Position numbers and translations under genes: made by a program. Below are positions 15,418 to 24,505 of a DNA stretch of 64,000 bases, piece by piece. Source of the DNA: Shewanella atlantica (GTDB lineage: Bacteria; Pseudomonadota; Gammaproteobacteria; Enterobacterales; Shewanellaceae). How positions within the stretch are numbered: the stretch's first letter is position 1; every line of letters starts with the position of its first letter. The notes under the pieces were generated by a model. It was not told the origin of the DNA and searched no databases. It saw only the letters and a list, made by a program, of their open reading frames with translations. The stretch covers positions 145,169 through 209,168 of the forward strand of contig NZ_RXNV01000005.1 in NCBI RefSeq assembly GCF_003966265.1. The letters are read 5' to 3'.

Positions 15418-17055
15418 ATGCAGACATTTACAGGCCGGTTAATTAAAAGCCCCATAGGTCGAAAGCTGACTTTGTCGATAGTCTTGTTTAGCTCCATCAT
15501 TACCCTACTGACAACAGGCTTTCAACTCGTCAATGACTATAAGGGCGATGTCGATAGAATATCTCGTCAATTTACCAGTATCGAAAAAGTTAACTTAGAT
15601 GTACTGGCTGCCAGTATCTGGGTCATCGACGAACGTTTGATCAACACTCAGCTCAATGGCCTGATTCAACTGCCTGATATCACCTATATCTCGATCAACG
15701 ATGATAGTGGTCAGGTATGGATTGCCGGTAAGCCTACACCAGAGAATACGATAGAGAAGTCTTTTGAACTATTTTACAGCTCAGGTAGTGACAGCATCCC
15801 CGTAGGCACTCTATTGGTCCAAGCAGATCTCAAAGCCGTTTATGAAAAGCTACTGGACCGCGCCATTATTATCTTGCTTTCAAATGCGATAAAAACCTTT
15901 ATCGTTGCTGGTTTCATCCTATTTTTAGTCTGGTATTTCGTAACCCGACACTTGCACCGTTTAAGTCAATATTGCCAACAGATAGATCTCGATTCCCCAG
16001 CAATCCCCCTTACGTTTGATAAAAATGACAAGAAAGAAGATGAGTTCCAGCAAGTATCGCTTGCGATTAATGGCATGCAAAATCAAATTCGTCGCTCCTT
16101 CTCCGATATAAAAAAATCTAAACAGGAGCTTCAGGAGTCTCTGGCAGACAGAGAGCGTTTACTCGAGTTAGAAACCAGCTATAAAGACGAATTATCGAGG
16201 CAAGTGAAAGAACGCACCCAGGAGTTAGAGCAGTCTTTACTCGTGCTTAAGCGTGCGCAGGAAGTTCTGGTCGAACAAGAGAAGATGGCCGCTTTAGGTG
16301 GTCTGGTATCCGGTGTCGCACATGAAATAAACACACCTATTGGGATCTGTTTGACGGCTGCCAGCTCTCAGCTCATTCACATCCAAGAGTTAATCAAGTT
16401 AATCCACAGCGAGAACGCCACTCTGGAGGAGATAAATTCTATTCTGGAAGAGTATCAGGAAAGCTGTGAATTAATCGTCAGTAATATTACACGAGCAAGT
16501 TCGCTTATCCAGAAATTTAAAACCGTTGCCGCACAACAGAGTTTAGAAGAGAAGCGCAGCTTCAATTTAAAACAGAGCTTGGTTGAGAACCACGAAGCCA
16601 TGAAGATTCTATTCGGTGAGCAACATGTAGATGTTCAATTCGACTTAGATCCAGAACTTGAAATAATAACCAACCAGAACCTATTAAAGCAGATAATCAC
16701 CAATATCCTCTCAAATGCTTACTCGCATGCATTCAAACAGAAAGATCATGGTGTCATTTTAATCAAGGCTCAGTTGAAAGGGGAGCAGCTCAATATTTCG
16801 ATACAGGATAATGGTTCCGGGATATCTAAAGAGGCCTCCACTCATATCTTTGAGCCGTTCTATACCACTAACCGCAGCCAGGGTGGCACAGGCCTGGGCT
16901 TATCAGCTGCATTTAATGCTGCCACTTTACTGAAGGGAAATATAAAACTTGAATCTGAATGTGACTTGGGTGGAGCCGGCTTCTTTATTTCTTTTCCGGT
17001 AACGGTTCCCCATCATGATCCTGACACAGACTTTCTACCTGAAACTTTCAGCTGA
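15418..17055 (+). CDS. Orphan sensor histidine kinase
   Basis: A 545-residue inner-membrane kinase. TM1 lies at about residues 16-36 and TM2 at 148-175, with a ~110-residue periplasmic sensor between them. A HAMP-like linker and a coiled coil (about 225-285) follow. The phosphoacceptor is H302 in GVAHEINTPIG. The HATPase domain shows NILSNAYSHAFK (N box), DNGSGI (G1), FEPFYTT and GGTGLGL (G2). No response regulator is adjacent, so the partner is elsewhere. Coiled coil plus H-E-I-N-T-P resembles C4-dicarboxylate/NtrB-like kinases found in Shewanella. The signal cannot be inferred. Confidence 0.9.
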   Translation: MQTFTGRLIKSPIGRKLTLSIVLFSSIITLLTTGFQLVNDYKGDVDRISRQFTSIEKVNLDVLAASIWVIDERLINTQLNGLIQLPDITYISINDDSGQVWIAGKPTPENTIEKSFELFYSSGSDSIPVGTLLVQADLKAVYEKLLDRAIIILLSNAIKTFIVAGFILFLVWYFVTRHLHRLSQYCQQIDLDSPAIPLTFDKNDKKEDEFQQVSLAINGMQNQIRRSFSDIKKSKQELQESLADRERLLELETSYKDELSRQVKERTQELEQSLLVLKRAQEVLVEQEKMAALGGLVSGVAHEINTPIGICLTAASSQLIHIQELIKLIHSENATLEEINSILEEYQESCELIVSNITRASSLIQKFKTVAAQQSLEEKRSFNLKQSLVENHEAMKILFGEQHVDVQFDLDPELEIITNQNLLKQIITNILSNAYSHAFKQKDHGVILIKAQLKGEQLNISIQDNGSGISKEASTHIFEPFYTTNRSQGGTGLGLSAAFNAATLLKGNIKLESECDLGGAGFFISFPVTVPHHDPDTDFLPETFS

Positions 17056-17095
17056 CCATAACGATCAGTCGAAATGACTCAATCAACCTATGCCC

Positions 17096-17160
17096 ACAGC
17101 TCTTCGGCGGTGAGTTTACAGATATCTATGGATTACAGGCACAATGGCCTTCTCCGGATG
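17096..17160 (-). pseudogene. Decayed copy of the pepT 3' end
   Basis: On the minus strand GAGAAGGCCATTGTGCC... followed by CTGTAAACTCACCGCCGAAGAG matches the pepT end (EKAVDVI...ICKLTAKE) about 150 bp away, with an indel that breaks the frame. It looks like the leftover tail of an earlier or duplicated pepT. Confidence 0.6.
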
Positions 17161-17237
17161 AGATGAACGTACTCGGCTAAGGTAAACAACTCCCTTAGCC
17201 AGCACGTAATAGAGCCCCCTTTAATAGGACGTTAAAA

Positions 17238-18467
17238 CTAAACCTGTTGTTCTTTGGCGGTGAGTTTACATATGTCTATTATCACGTCGACAGCCTTCTC
17301 CATTGACTCAAGGCAGATGTATTCGTGCTTGCCATGGAAATTGTGTCCGCCGGTAAAGATGTTGGGGCAAGGTAACCCCATATAAGATAGCCTTGAACCA
17401 TCGGTTCCACCTCTAATAGGCTTAACCAATGGAGTCACACCCTGATTGATTATTGCTTTTTCAGCAATATCGATAATATGAGGATAAGGTAATATCTGCT
17501 CCTTCATATTAAAATAGCTATCGGTGATATTTATCTCTAAGCTACCAAGAACAAGATCTGCATTATAGCTCTTGACCCGCTCCGTTAACCAAGTCTTCCT
17601 TTTTTCAAATAGTTCCAGATCGAAATCACGAATAATATAGGTAAGCTCGGCTGCTTCGGTTTGCCCCTGCATATTGATTAGATGGAAAAAACCATCATAA
17701 TCTTTACTTCCCTCTGGCGTATCATGCAGTGGCATCTTTGCATGGAAGCGAGCGGCCATGGTTTGGGCATTCACCATCACACCATAGGCAGTTCCCGGAT
17801 GACAATTATTACCTTTTGCAGTGATCACCGCCGTTGCGGCATTGAAATTTTCAAATTCAAGCTCACCAAGCTGGCCACCATCTATGGTATAAGCCCACTG
17901 TGCACCAAACTCTGGCACATCAAAATGATCGGCACCTCGTCCAATCTCCTCATCGGGAGTAAAGCATAGGCGTACCTCTCCGTGCGGGATCTCGGGATGT
18001 TGCAGAAGGAAATGTAACGCCGTAATTATTTCAGAGATACCCGCCTTATCATCACCACCTAACAAGCTGGTACCATCGGTAGTGATTAAGGTTTTACCTA
18101 AGTATTTGAGCATGTCAGGAAACAACTCTGGGCTCAATAATTCATCTTCCCCCAGTTTTATTTCGCTACCGTCGTAATCATGGATCAGCTGAGGAGTCAC
18201 ATTCGCACCACTGAAATCCGGAGCGGTATCCAGATGGGCGATAAATCCTATACAGGGAACCCCCTCAATGGTTTTAGGCACACTCGCAGACAAGTAACCT
18301 TTATCGGAGAGCTCAACCCTATGGAATCCCAACTCTTCCAGCTCCAGCTTTAGCAGCTTGGCAAATTCAAATTGCGACGGAGTACTAGGGGACTCAAGAT
18401 TTTGACCATCAGACTGAGTATCAATCTTAATATAACGCAGGAAACGTTCTAACAGTGCTTGTCTCAT
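17238..18467 (-). CDS. pepT: Peptidase T (tripeptidase)
   Basis: A 409-residue M20-family zinc peptidase that releases the N-terminal residue from tripeptides in the cytoplasm. Metal ligands and catalytic motifs are visible: IAHLDTAPD (first His/Asp), LLGGDDKAGI (bridging Asp), FTPDEEIGRG (catalytic Glu and metal Glu), YTIDGGQLGE and a C-terminal GGHNFHGKHE. GTDGSRLS is also conserved. Length and start match the family (MRQALLERFLRYIKIDTQSD). It stands alone, with a remnant of its own 3' end downstream. Confidence 0.96.
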   Translation of the reverse strand: MRQALLERFLRYIKIDTQSDGQNLESPSTPSQFEFAKLLKLELEELGFHRVELSDKGYLSASVPKTIEGVPCIGFIAHLDTAPDFSGANVTPQLIHDYDGSEIKLGEDELLSPELFPDMLKYLGKTLITTDGTSLLGGDDKAGISEIITALHFLLQHPEIPHGEVRLCFTPDEEIGRGADHFDVPEFGAQWAYTIDGGQLGELEFENFNAATAVITAKGNNCHPGTAYGVMVNAQTMAARFHAKMPLHDTPEGSKDYDGFFHLINMQGQTEAAELTYIIRDFDLELFEKRKTWLTERVKSYNADLVLGSLEINITDSYFNMKEQILPYPHIIDIAEKAIINQGVTPLVKPIRGGTDGSRLSYMGLPCPNIFTGGHNFHGKHEYICLESMEKAVDVIIDICKLTAKEQQV

Positions 18468-18696
18468 AAGAAGACTACCAAAAGTAAAAGTGACCAGAGT
18501 CTATCAAGTCATTTTGGGCAATCATTAGATTTTGATCAAAGTTTGGTTAATTTAAAGTGTGCGCGAAGATACGGCAGAGTTAACAGGCAACGTCATAGTA
18601 ATGACGCCGCCTGAATCTGGTACTAAGGATTGAGGGTCTGCGAATCAGGATCAACAATCGGTAGTGATATTTTTTACTACTTCACCCTTTTATTAT

Positions 18697-19527
18697 TTAG
18701 AGCGCTTTTCTTGCCAGCTTAGTCAACACCCGACTCGCGGCAACAAATCCGAATGTACCGGTAACCACTGTCACCGCACCAAAACCGGATGCGCAGTCCA
18801 TACGCATGCTGCCATCGGCATTAGCCTTGGTATTGCATACGCTGCCATCTGCTTGCGGATAAACCAACTGCTCAGTTGAGAAAACCGCTTCGATACTAAA
18901 TCGTCGTTGCACATTTTTAGAGAAGTTGTGCTCCCGGCGTAGCAGGTTTCTCACCTTGGCCAACAGAGGGTCTTGATATGTTTTCGCTAAATCCGCCACC
19001 TGAACCTGCGTGGGATCGACCTGACCACCCGCACCACCTACAGTCACTATGGGAAGCTTCTGCCGCTTACACCAGGCAATAAGTGCCGCCTTAGGTTTTA
19101 CGGCATCGATGCAGTCCACTACGTAGTCGAGTGTGCCATCCTGTTTCTTGCCGATGAAATATTCCCCCAGATTTTCCACTGTGATGAAATCCTCCACCTG
19201 ATTGACCTTACAATCCGGGTTTATCTGCAAAATACGCTCAGCCATTACCTCAACCTTTGACTCACCTATCGTCTCTTTTAAGGCATGGATCTGACGGTTG
19301 GTATTGGTCACGCAGATATCATCGAGATCGATTAAGGTGATCTCACCGATCCCGCTTCTTGCCAACGATTCAGCGACCCAGGTTCCCACACCGCCAATAC
19401 CGACAACGGCAACATGTGACTGCGCGAATTGAGCTAATGCCTTTTGACCATATAAACGGCCAATACCTGCAAATCGATTTATATATGCTTCAGAAAGCAC
19501 CAATTCTTCCAACACAAACTCCAACAA
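18697..19527 (-). CDS. tcdA: tRNA threonylcarbamoyladenosine dehydratase
   Basis: The 276-residue E1-like enzyme (TcdA/CsdL) cyclises t6A37 in tRNAs to ct6A using ATP. The N-terminus has INRFAGIGRLYGQKAL, then the nucleotide-binding VAVVGIGGVGTWVAESLARSGIG, IDLDDICVTNTNRQIHAL, and DYVVDCIDAVKPKAALI. The C-terminal GFGAVTVVTGTFGF is also typical. It is close to E. coli TcdA in length; the first ten residues are slightly longer and a later start is possible. It is divergent from the first porin gene. Confidence 0.93.
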   Translation of the reverse strand: MLEFVLEELVLSEAYINRFAGIGRLYGQKALAQFAQSHVAVVGIGGVGTWVAESLARSGIGEITLIDLDDICVTNTNRQIHALKETIGESKVEVMAERILQINPDCKVNQVEDFITVENLGEYFIGKKQDGTLDYVVDCIDAVKPKAALIAWCKRQKLPIVTVGGAGGQVDPTQVQVADLAKTYQDPLLAKVRNLLRREHNFSKNVQRRFSIEAVFSTEQLVYPQADGSVCNTKANADGSMRMDCASGFGAVTVVTGTFGFVAASRVLTKLARKAL

Positions 19528-19998
19528 GGCTAATAGTCATCTATCACATCTGCCACTTTGACATTTTCAAATCACAACGGCACCGTTCGGCGCTCAAATT
19601 GCCACAACAAGACGAATAGTTAAGTAGAGTAATTTTATCTCATTTCAACTACAAAAACTAAAACAAGTTTAATTCTCAACCTTCTCACACACTTGTTAAT
19701 CAAGATCACTAAAATTCATCCTAACTTACCGAGCCTGTTCAATTCTGTTAATCAGATATTTAAGCAGGTATAACTGCTTGTAAATAAGAATGATTAATAT
19801 CACACAAGATCCACTCAACGTGACGCGCATCACAAAATAAAGTTCCCTATCTATGACAGACTCCGGCTCGACAATTACAGATTCAACAGGCTTGTGTGCA
19901 CTAAATAACGCAGCCTTGACCAGCGTAAATTTTTCAAGCCTTACTCAACGCTCGACAGCGAAAATGCTGTTAAAACAAATAGCCACAGGAAGACAAAA
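19528..19998. promoter_or_regulatory. Divergent tcdA/porin intergenic region with CRP-like site
   Basis: The 471-bp region separates tcdA and the first porin. At 19819-19834 lies CGTGACGCGCATCACA, one base from the CRP consensus TGTGA-N6-TCACA, 165 bp before the porin start. The rest is AT-rich with no gene. Confidence 0.45.
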
Positions 19999-21063
19999 AT
20001 GAAGAAAACGGTTCTGTCTGCATCAATCATATCGACACTAGCAATCACCTCTTTCTCAGCTCTCGCTGACGGCCCAAATTTCTACGGGCGTGCTGATCTT
20101 GCATTCACCAACTCTGATCTTGGTGTCGCTACACAAAACCAGAAGTCGGGTACCATAATTGAAAACAACTTCTCATGGTTAGGTGTAAAAGGCACAGAGA
20201 AGATCAATGAGAACTTTGAAGTGATCTACCAAATGGAGTTTGGTGTAACTAACTTCGACAACTCAGGAGATACGTTCGGCGCCCGTAACACCTACTTAGG
20301 TCTTAAAACCGTTGCCGGTACTGCACTTGTTGGTCGTAACGACACCGTATTCAAAGCGGCCGAAGGTGGCTTCGACCTTTTCGGCAACACTAATTCAGAT
20401 ATCGACCTCCTCGCAGCAGGTCAGTCTCGCAGCGCCGATGGCATCAGCTATTATTCACCAAAGATTGCCGACTTAGTGACATTCAACGCAACCTACCTGG
20501 TTGAAGATAACTATGTTTCCTATGATGAAACAAGCAATGAGCGTATCGATGCGGGTAACATGTACGCGCTAAGTGCAACTATTGGTGATAAAGCGCTGAA
20601 AGCACAGAACTACTTTGTATCTGGTGCCTATACAGATGGTATCGACGATATCAAGGCCTATCGCGGTGTGGCACAAGTGAAACTGGGTGATGTGATCTTA
20701 GGTGGCTTCTATCAGAACAGTGAGCACTTAGACGATAAGTATTCTAATCTTGAAGGCGACACTTACTTCGTTAACGCCGCTTACGTTATGGGTAACCTGA
20801 AGTTAAAAGCCATGTACGGTAACGACAACTCGGGCCTTGGTAAGTATGTCAGCAGATTCGTTGGCAATACCGAAGGCGGAGCGATGGAAACAGTTTCTAA
20901 TGTCGATCTGCAGCAATTTAGTGTCGGTGCAGACTATCGTGTCAGCAAGAGCACACTGTTTTACGGGCATTACACTAAATTCGATGGTGACATGATGCTA
21001 AACAGCGTCACGCAGAGCCTGAATGACGATATCATCACGGTTGGTATGCGTTACGACTTCTAA
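19999..21063 (+). CDS. Outer-membrane general porin (first paralogue)
   Basis: A 354-residue porin precursor. The signal peptide MKKTVLSASIISTLAIT...ALA is cut before DGPNFYGRADLAF. The mature protein has alternating amphipathic strands, LVGRNDTVFKAAEGGFDLF (loop 3/constriction region), and ends in VGMRYDF with the C-terminal Phe needed for Bam-mediated assembly. It is a 16-strand Porin_4-type trimer by family. AGGA before the ATG supports the start. It is paralogous to the next porin, with which it shares most of the N-terminal half, and has its own terminator. Confidence 0.92.
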   Translation: MKKTVLSASIISTLAITSFSALADGPNFYGRADLAFTNSDLGVATQNQKSGTIIENNFSWLGVKGTEKINENFEVIYQMEFGVTNFDNSGDTFGARNTYLGLKTVAGTALVGRNDTVFKAAEGGFDLFGNTNSDIDLLAAGQSRSADGISYYSPKIADLVTFNATYLVEDNYVSYDETSNERIDAGNMYALSATIGDKALKAQNYFVSGAYTDGIDDIKAYRGVAQVKLGDVILGGFYQNSEHLDDKYSNLEGDTYFVNAAYVMGNLKLKAMYGNDNSGLGKYVSRFVGNTEGGAMETVSNVDLQQFSVGADYRVSKSTLFYGHYTKFDGDMMLNSVTQSLNDDIITVGMRYDF

Positions 21064-21141
21064 TCTAACAGGCTAACCCTAAATTCTTCTAATCGAAAAA
21101 AATCGGCAATAGCACTAACAAGTTAGTATGAATTTATATAA

Positions 21142-21167
21142 AAAGCGGCCATTGGCCGCTTTTTTTC
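21142..21167 (+). terminator. Rho-independent terminator after porin 1
   Basis: AAAGCGGCC and GGCCGCTTT form a stem with an ATT loop, followed by a long T-run. Confidence 0.93.
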
Positions 21168-21667
21168 AACGTAATCGATAAAAGTTCGGTTTAAACCAGC
21201 CACAAAAACCGCTTTCATCTATTGTTTCTCCGAGCCAACCATTGTTCCAAATAAAATACAATGAATGACCGCCACACTTCTGGCCATGGCATATATCATT
21301 ACTTCAAATTATTAAAACGCCTCGCAGACCGCTGTATCACCAGGTTTACAATTTTAGCACTTTCTTAACAATGCCGCATCCCATTCTGTATATAATTGTT
21401 AGCTCACTTAGATCTAGGTAGATATAAAGTAAGCACTTTAATCATTCAGCCTGTTTTTTAAACTTTGAGTGCAAACTTGTGACAAAAACGCACGCTATGG
21501 ATACTAGAGAAAGCAAAAGTATGATCTAGCCCACAATTTTATTGACATAAAACTGTAAAATCCGAGCTCATGATTGTTACAAGAATGGACCCTTGTAGCA
21601 AAATTAAAAACCATAAATAACCATTTATAAATGGAGAAGAACTTAGGTTCTTGGGAGCACTCAAAAC
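21168..21667. promoter_or_regulatory. Long structured leader region of porin 2
   Basis: This 500-bp gap holds three inverted repeats just before the second porin: TACAAG/CTTGTA (21578-21597), the 14-bp perfect palindrome CCATTTATAAATGG (21621-21634), and AAGAAC/GTTCTT (21637-21652). A GGGAG ribosome-binding site follows. Porin leaders are common targets of small RNAs and osmoregulators; which applies here is unknown. Confidence 0.45.
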
Positions 21668-22696
21668 ATGAAAAAAACACTAATCTCTGCAACAGTTGCA
21701 TCTGTACTAACTATGGCTTCATTTGGCGCGCTAGCCGATGGCCCTAACTTCTACGGTCGTCTGGATCTGTCAGTTACTAACTCTGACAATGGCCTGACTT
21801 CACGCGAAGGTAAAGAAGGAACAGTTCTAGAGAACAACTTCTCTCACGTAGGTGTTAAAGGTAGCGAAACTATCGCTAACAACATCGACGTAATCTACCA
21901 GATGGAATTCCAGGTTGAAAACACATCTTCTAACAGCGATGTTTTCAAGGCTCGTAACACTTTCCTAGGTCTTAAGACTACTGCCGGTACTGTACTTGTT
22001 GGTCGTAACGACTCTGTATTCAAGCAATCTGAAGGTGGCATTGACCTATTCGGTAACAGCAACGCAGATATCGACCGTCTTGTAGGCGCTCAGTCACGTG
22101 TTGCCGATGGTATCTGGTACTACTCTCCAAAGATTGCCGACCTGGTAACGCTTAACGCAACTTACCTGATGACAGACAACAACCAAGCTGGTGTTGAAGA
22201 CGCTGATGATCAGTACGCTTTAAGCGCGACTATCGGTGATAAGAAGCTTAAGGCTCAAAACTTCTATGTTGCTGGTGCATACAACAAAGGTATCTCTAGC
22301 ATCGATGCATACCGTGGTGTTGCTCAAGTTAAATTGGCTGGCTTCAAGCTAGGCGGCCTGTTCCAAAACTCTGAGCATGTCAGCAAGACTAACCTCGAAG
22401 GTAACACTTACTTCGTAAACGTTGCTTACAACCTGAACGGCGTTAACCTTAAAGCTGAGTACGGTAAAGATGAAGCGGGTCTTGGTCTATACGCCAAGCG
22501 TTCTGGAATCCAGACTGCTGAAACAACTGATGTAAACATCACTACTATCACTGTTGGTGCTGACTACAAGATCGCTAAATCAACTATGGTATATGGCCAC
22601 TACGCTATGTACGAAGGTGATTACAAGCTTTCAGGTATTAAGATGGACCTAGAAGATGACAACGTATTCACTGTGGGTGTACGTTACAACTTCTAA
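21668..22696 (+). CDS. Outer-membrane general porin (second paralogue)
   Basis: The 342-residue precursor has signal peptide MKKTLISATVASVLTMASFGALA, then DGPNFYGRLDLSV. It shares with its neighbour GTVLENNFSHVGVKG, ARNTFLGLKT, LVGRNDSVFKQSEGGIDLFGN and ADLVTLNATYL, and ends in VGVRYNF. Codon use is strongly biased to codons typical of highly expressed genes (GGT, CGT, AAC, GTA), so it is probably a major porin. The divergent middle and C-terminal loops distinguish it from the upstream copy. Confidence 0.93.
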   Translation: MKKTLISATVASVLTMASFGALADGPNFYGRLDLSVTNSDNGLTSREGKEGTVLENNFSHVGVKGSETIANNIDVIYQMEFQVENTSSNSDVFKARNTFLGLKTTAGTVLVGRNDSVFKQSEGGIDLFGNSNADIDRLVGAQSRVADGIWYYSPKIADLVTLNATYLMTDNNQAGVEDADDQYALSATIGDKKLKAQNFYVAGAYNKGISSIDAYRGVAQVKLAGFKLGGLFQNSEHVSKTNLEGNTYFVNVAYNLNGVNLKAEYGKDEAGLGLYAKRSGIQTAETTDVNITTITVGADYKIAKSTMVYGHYAMYEGDYKLSGIKMDLEDDNVFTVGVRYNF

Positions 22697-22738
22697 TCGA
22701 TGAGTCTCATGACTCTATAAACGATGTAGCGGTATTAA

Positions 22739-22766
22739 GAAAGGCGACCTAAGGTCGCCTTTCTTG
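22739..22766 (+). terminator. Rho-independent terminator after porin 2
   Basis: AAGGCGACC and GGTCGCCTT form a perfect stem with a TAA loop, followed by TCTTGTGTT. Confidence 0.85.
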
Positions 22767-22930
22767 TGTTAAATGTCTTATAAAGAGCCAAGATGACGCT
22801 ACTAGGTAGCTAGTCGACGCTTCGCTGTAGAATCTAAGATGACACCCTTCGGGTTAATAGACGCTACGCTGTAGAAGCTAAGACGACGCCCTTCGGGCTA
22901 TTGGAAAAGATTGCGGTTCAGAAAAAACAG

Positions 22931-22977
22931 GCGCAGCCGTCGAATAGGCGCAGCCGTCGAATAGGCGCAGCCGTCGA
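22931..22977. repeat. 17-bp tandem repeat, nearly three copies
   Basis: GCGCAGCCGTCGAATAG is repeated at 22931, 22948 and 22965, the last cut short by the tpm stop region. Upstream (22815-22900) are related GC-rich hairpins such as ACCCTTCGGGT and GCCCTTCGGGC. Confidence 0.9.
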
Positions 22978-22983
22978 TCTTCC

Positions 22984-23664
22984 CTAACCCTTTCTTACAA
23001 GCCGGTAGACGGACTCAGTCAACCAGGGTACCTCTTTCTTGATAAACCTTGGATTTTCACTGAGCACATCTTCGCAAGACAATATTTCGACTTCAAAAAA
23101 CTCTGCCATATTTGTCATTATCCAATCATTCGATACGGCAAAGGGGGGACCTTTCAACGCCTCTTGGGGGTAATCTAAGGTAACGAGCAGGCCGACACTT
23201 TTTGGTGGAATAAGCGCAGCCAGCTTCTGTACATAATCCTGGCGCATCTCTTCGGGCCAGGCGATGAGTGCAGCCCTGTCATAGAAAGCACCGATTGTTT
23301 GTTCTTCTTGACCGGACAAAGTCTCAGGGGAGAGAGAAAATAGATCACCTTGATAGATACTCACCTGTTCGGTAACGAACTTTTGCAGCCCACCTACCCG
23401 ATTCCTTGAATAACTCAGGTCATTTTCGGTAAAAAATTGTTCTACTGCTGTCTCATTGAGTTCACAGCCGATAACATTATGACCTAACTCGGCGAGAAAA
23501 CAGATATCCAACGTCTTACCACAAAGTGGAACAAACACACTGACATTAGCTAATTTGCTCAGGTTCAGCCGAGGCCAATACTTCATCAGCAGCGAATTAA
23601 CCTCATTTTGATGAAAGCCTATCTGCTGGGTATCCCATTTGCTATGCCAAAAACCGGGTTCCAT
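22984..23664 (-). CDS. tpm: Thiopurine S-methyltransferase
   Basis: The 226-residue SAM-dependent methyltransferase methylates thiols and, in bacteria, selenium and tellurium oxyanions. [45 protein letters not shown] and [21 protein letters not shown] are family signatures. [11 protein letters not shown] is the SAM-binding motif I. An in-frame ATG 30 codons upstream gives an unlikely extension; AGGA eight bases before the ATG at 23664 supports the shorter form, which matches the family length. It is a single gene. Confidence 0.95.
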   Translation of the reverse strand: MEPGFWHSKWDTQQIGFHQNEVNSLLMKYWPRLNLSKLANVSVFVPLCGKTLDICFLAELGHNVIGCELNETAVEQFFTENDLSYSRNRVGGLQKFVTEQVSIYQGDLFSLSPETLSGQEEQTIGAFYDRAALIAWPEEMRQDYVQKLAALIPPKSVGLLVTLDYPQEALKGPPFAVSNDWIMTNMAEFFEVEILSCEDVLSENPRFIKKEVPWLTESVYRLVRKG

Positions 23665-23859
23665 AATTTGTCCTGTTCGCCTCAACATACGTATGACTAA
23701 CGCCAAACATAAATGTTGGAAATATGAATTTTTCCGATACTCTAATGGGAACAAAACGGAGATGCAAAATTTAAGTCTTTAAGACTAAATCTTTAAAGAG
23801 GAGTTTTTCTAACTGAGTTAAGCGCTGCAGCTACTTTTATCTATAAAAAAATTAGATCT

Positions 23860-24204
23860 TTATTTTATCGCTAATACTTTCTGGGCCCTTCTCAGCCACA
23901 CGCAATTTTCACACTCGCAGTTTCTTCTGGAAAGGTGGTGTGGAGTTAAGCTGGAATCAATAAAATCTACAGCGATCAACAACTGTTGTTTAATCTCCTG
24001 AACTGATTTTTTTTCAACCGCGACTAACTCGTCGTTGTGATTCATCCAGGTACATTCCATCCCCTGATGGCAATATAGGCACTGCTCATCACTGGTATTG
24101 AAAAAGCCTGCATGAGGGCAAAATTTCAACTCCATCGATTGAACGATGCGCTTCCTCGGGTATTCGAGTAACTCTATTAACAGGGCTTTGTCTAACTCTG
24201 TCAT
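23860..24204 (-). CDS. Cys-rich conserved hypothetical protein
   Basis: A 114-residue cytoplasmic protein with three Cys clusters: FCPHAGFF, CLYCHQGMEC and NCECENCVWLRRAQ. Six or more Cys plus adjacent His suggest one or two structural zinc sites. I know no function. The helical N-terminus (ELDKALLIELLEYPRKR) and the C-terminal LRRAQKVL are typical of small regulatory or adaptor proteins, but this is not diagnostic. It is divergent from the kinase-like gene. Confidence 0.5.
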   Translation of the reverse strand: MTELDKALLIELLEYPRKRIVQSMELKFCPHAGFFNTSDEQCLYCHQGMECTWMNHNDELVAVEKKSVQEIKQQLLIAVDFIDSSLTPHHLSRRNCECENCVWLRRAQKVLAIK

Positions 24205-24320
24205 ATGCCCCTCCTCACTTTCAATTACGCCTCTGTGACTAACGAATGAGAGGCTTATTTATGTTTATAAAGATATATTAGTTCTGCCTAAGAGGTTACC
24301 TGTGAAATTTTGTAACAGAA

Positions 24321-24334
24321 TTGATATAGGTCAA
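24321..24334. promoter_or_regulatory. FNR/EtrA-like half-palindrome
   Basis: TTGATATAGGTCAA matches TTGAT-N4-ATCAA with one mismatch. It lies in the 301-bp gap between the Cys-rich gene (minus) and the kinase-like gene (plus), 185 bp from the latter's start. Confidence 0.35.
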
Positions 24335-24505
24335 TATCATCACCGAAAATGTTCGATAGGCACCTTTTGATCTAACAAATATGGTGTTGATCAACTCAAC
24401 TATGAACCACTTGATAGCCTTATAATTAACGATAATAAATGTTGGCTTATTCCCGGCTTATTGATTTAATGAATCCAGTACTCAAGAAAGCGTGTATGAC
24501 CTAAG

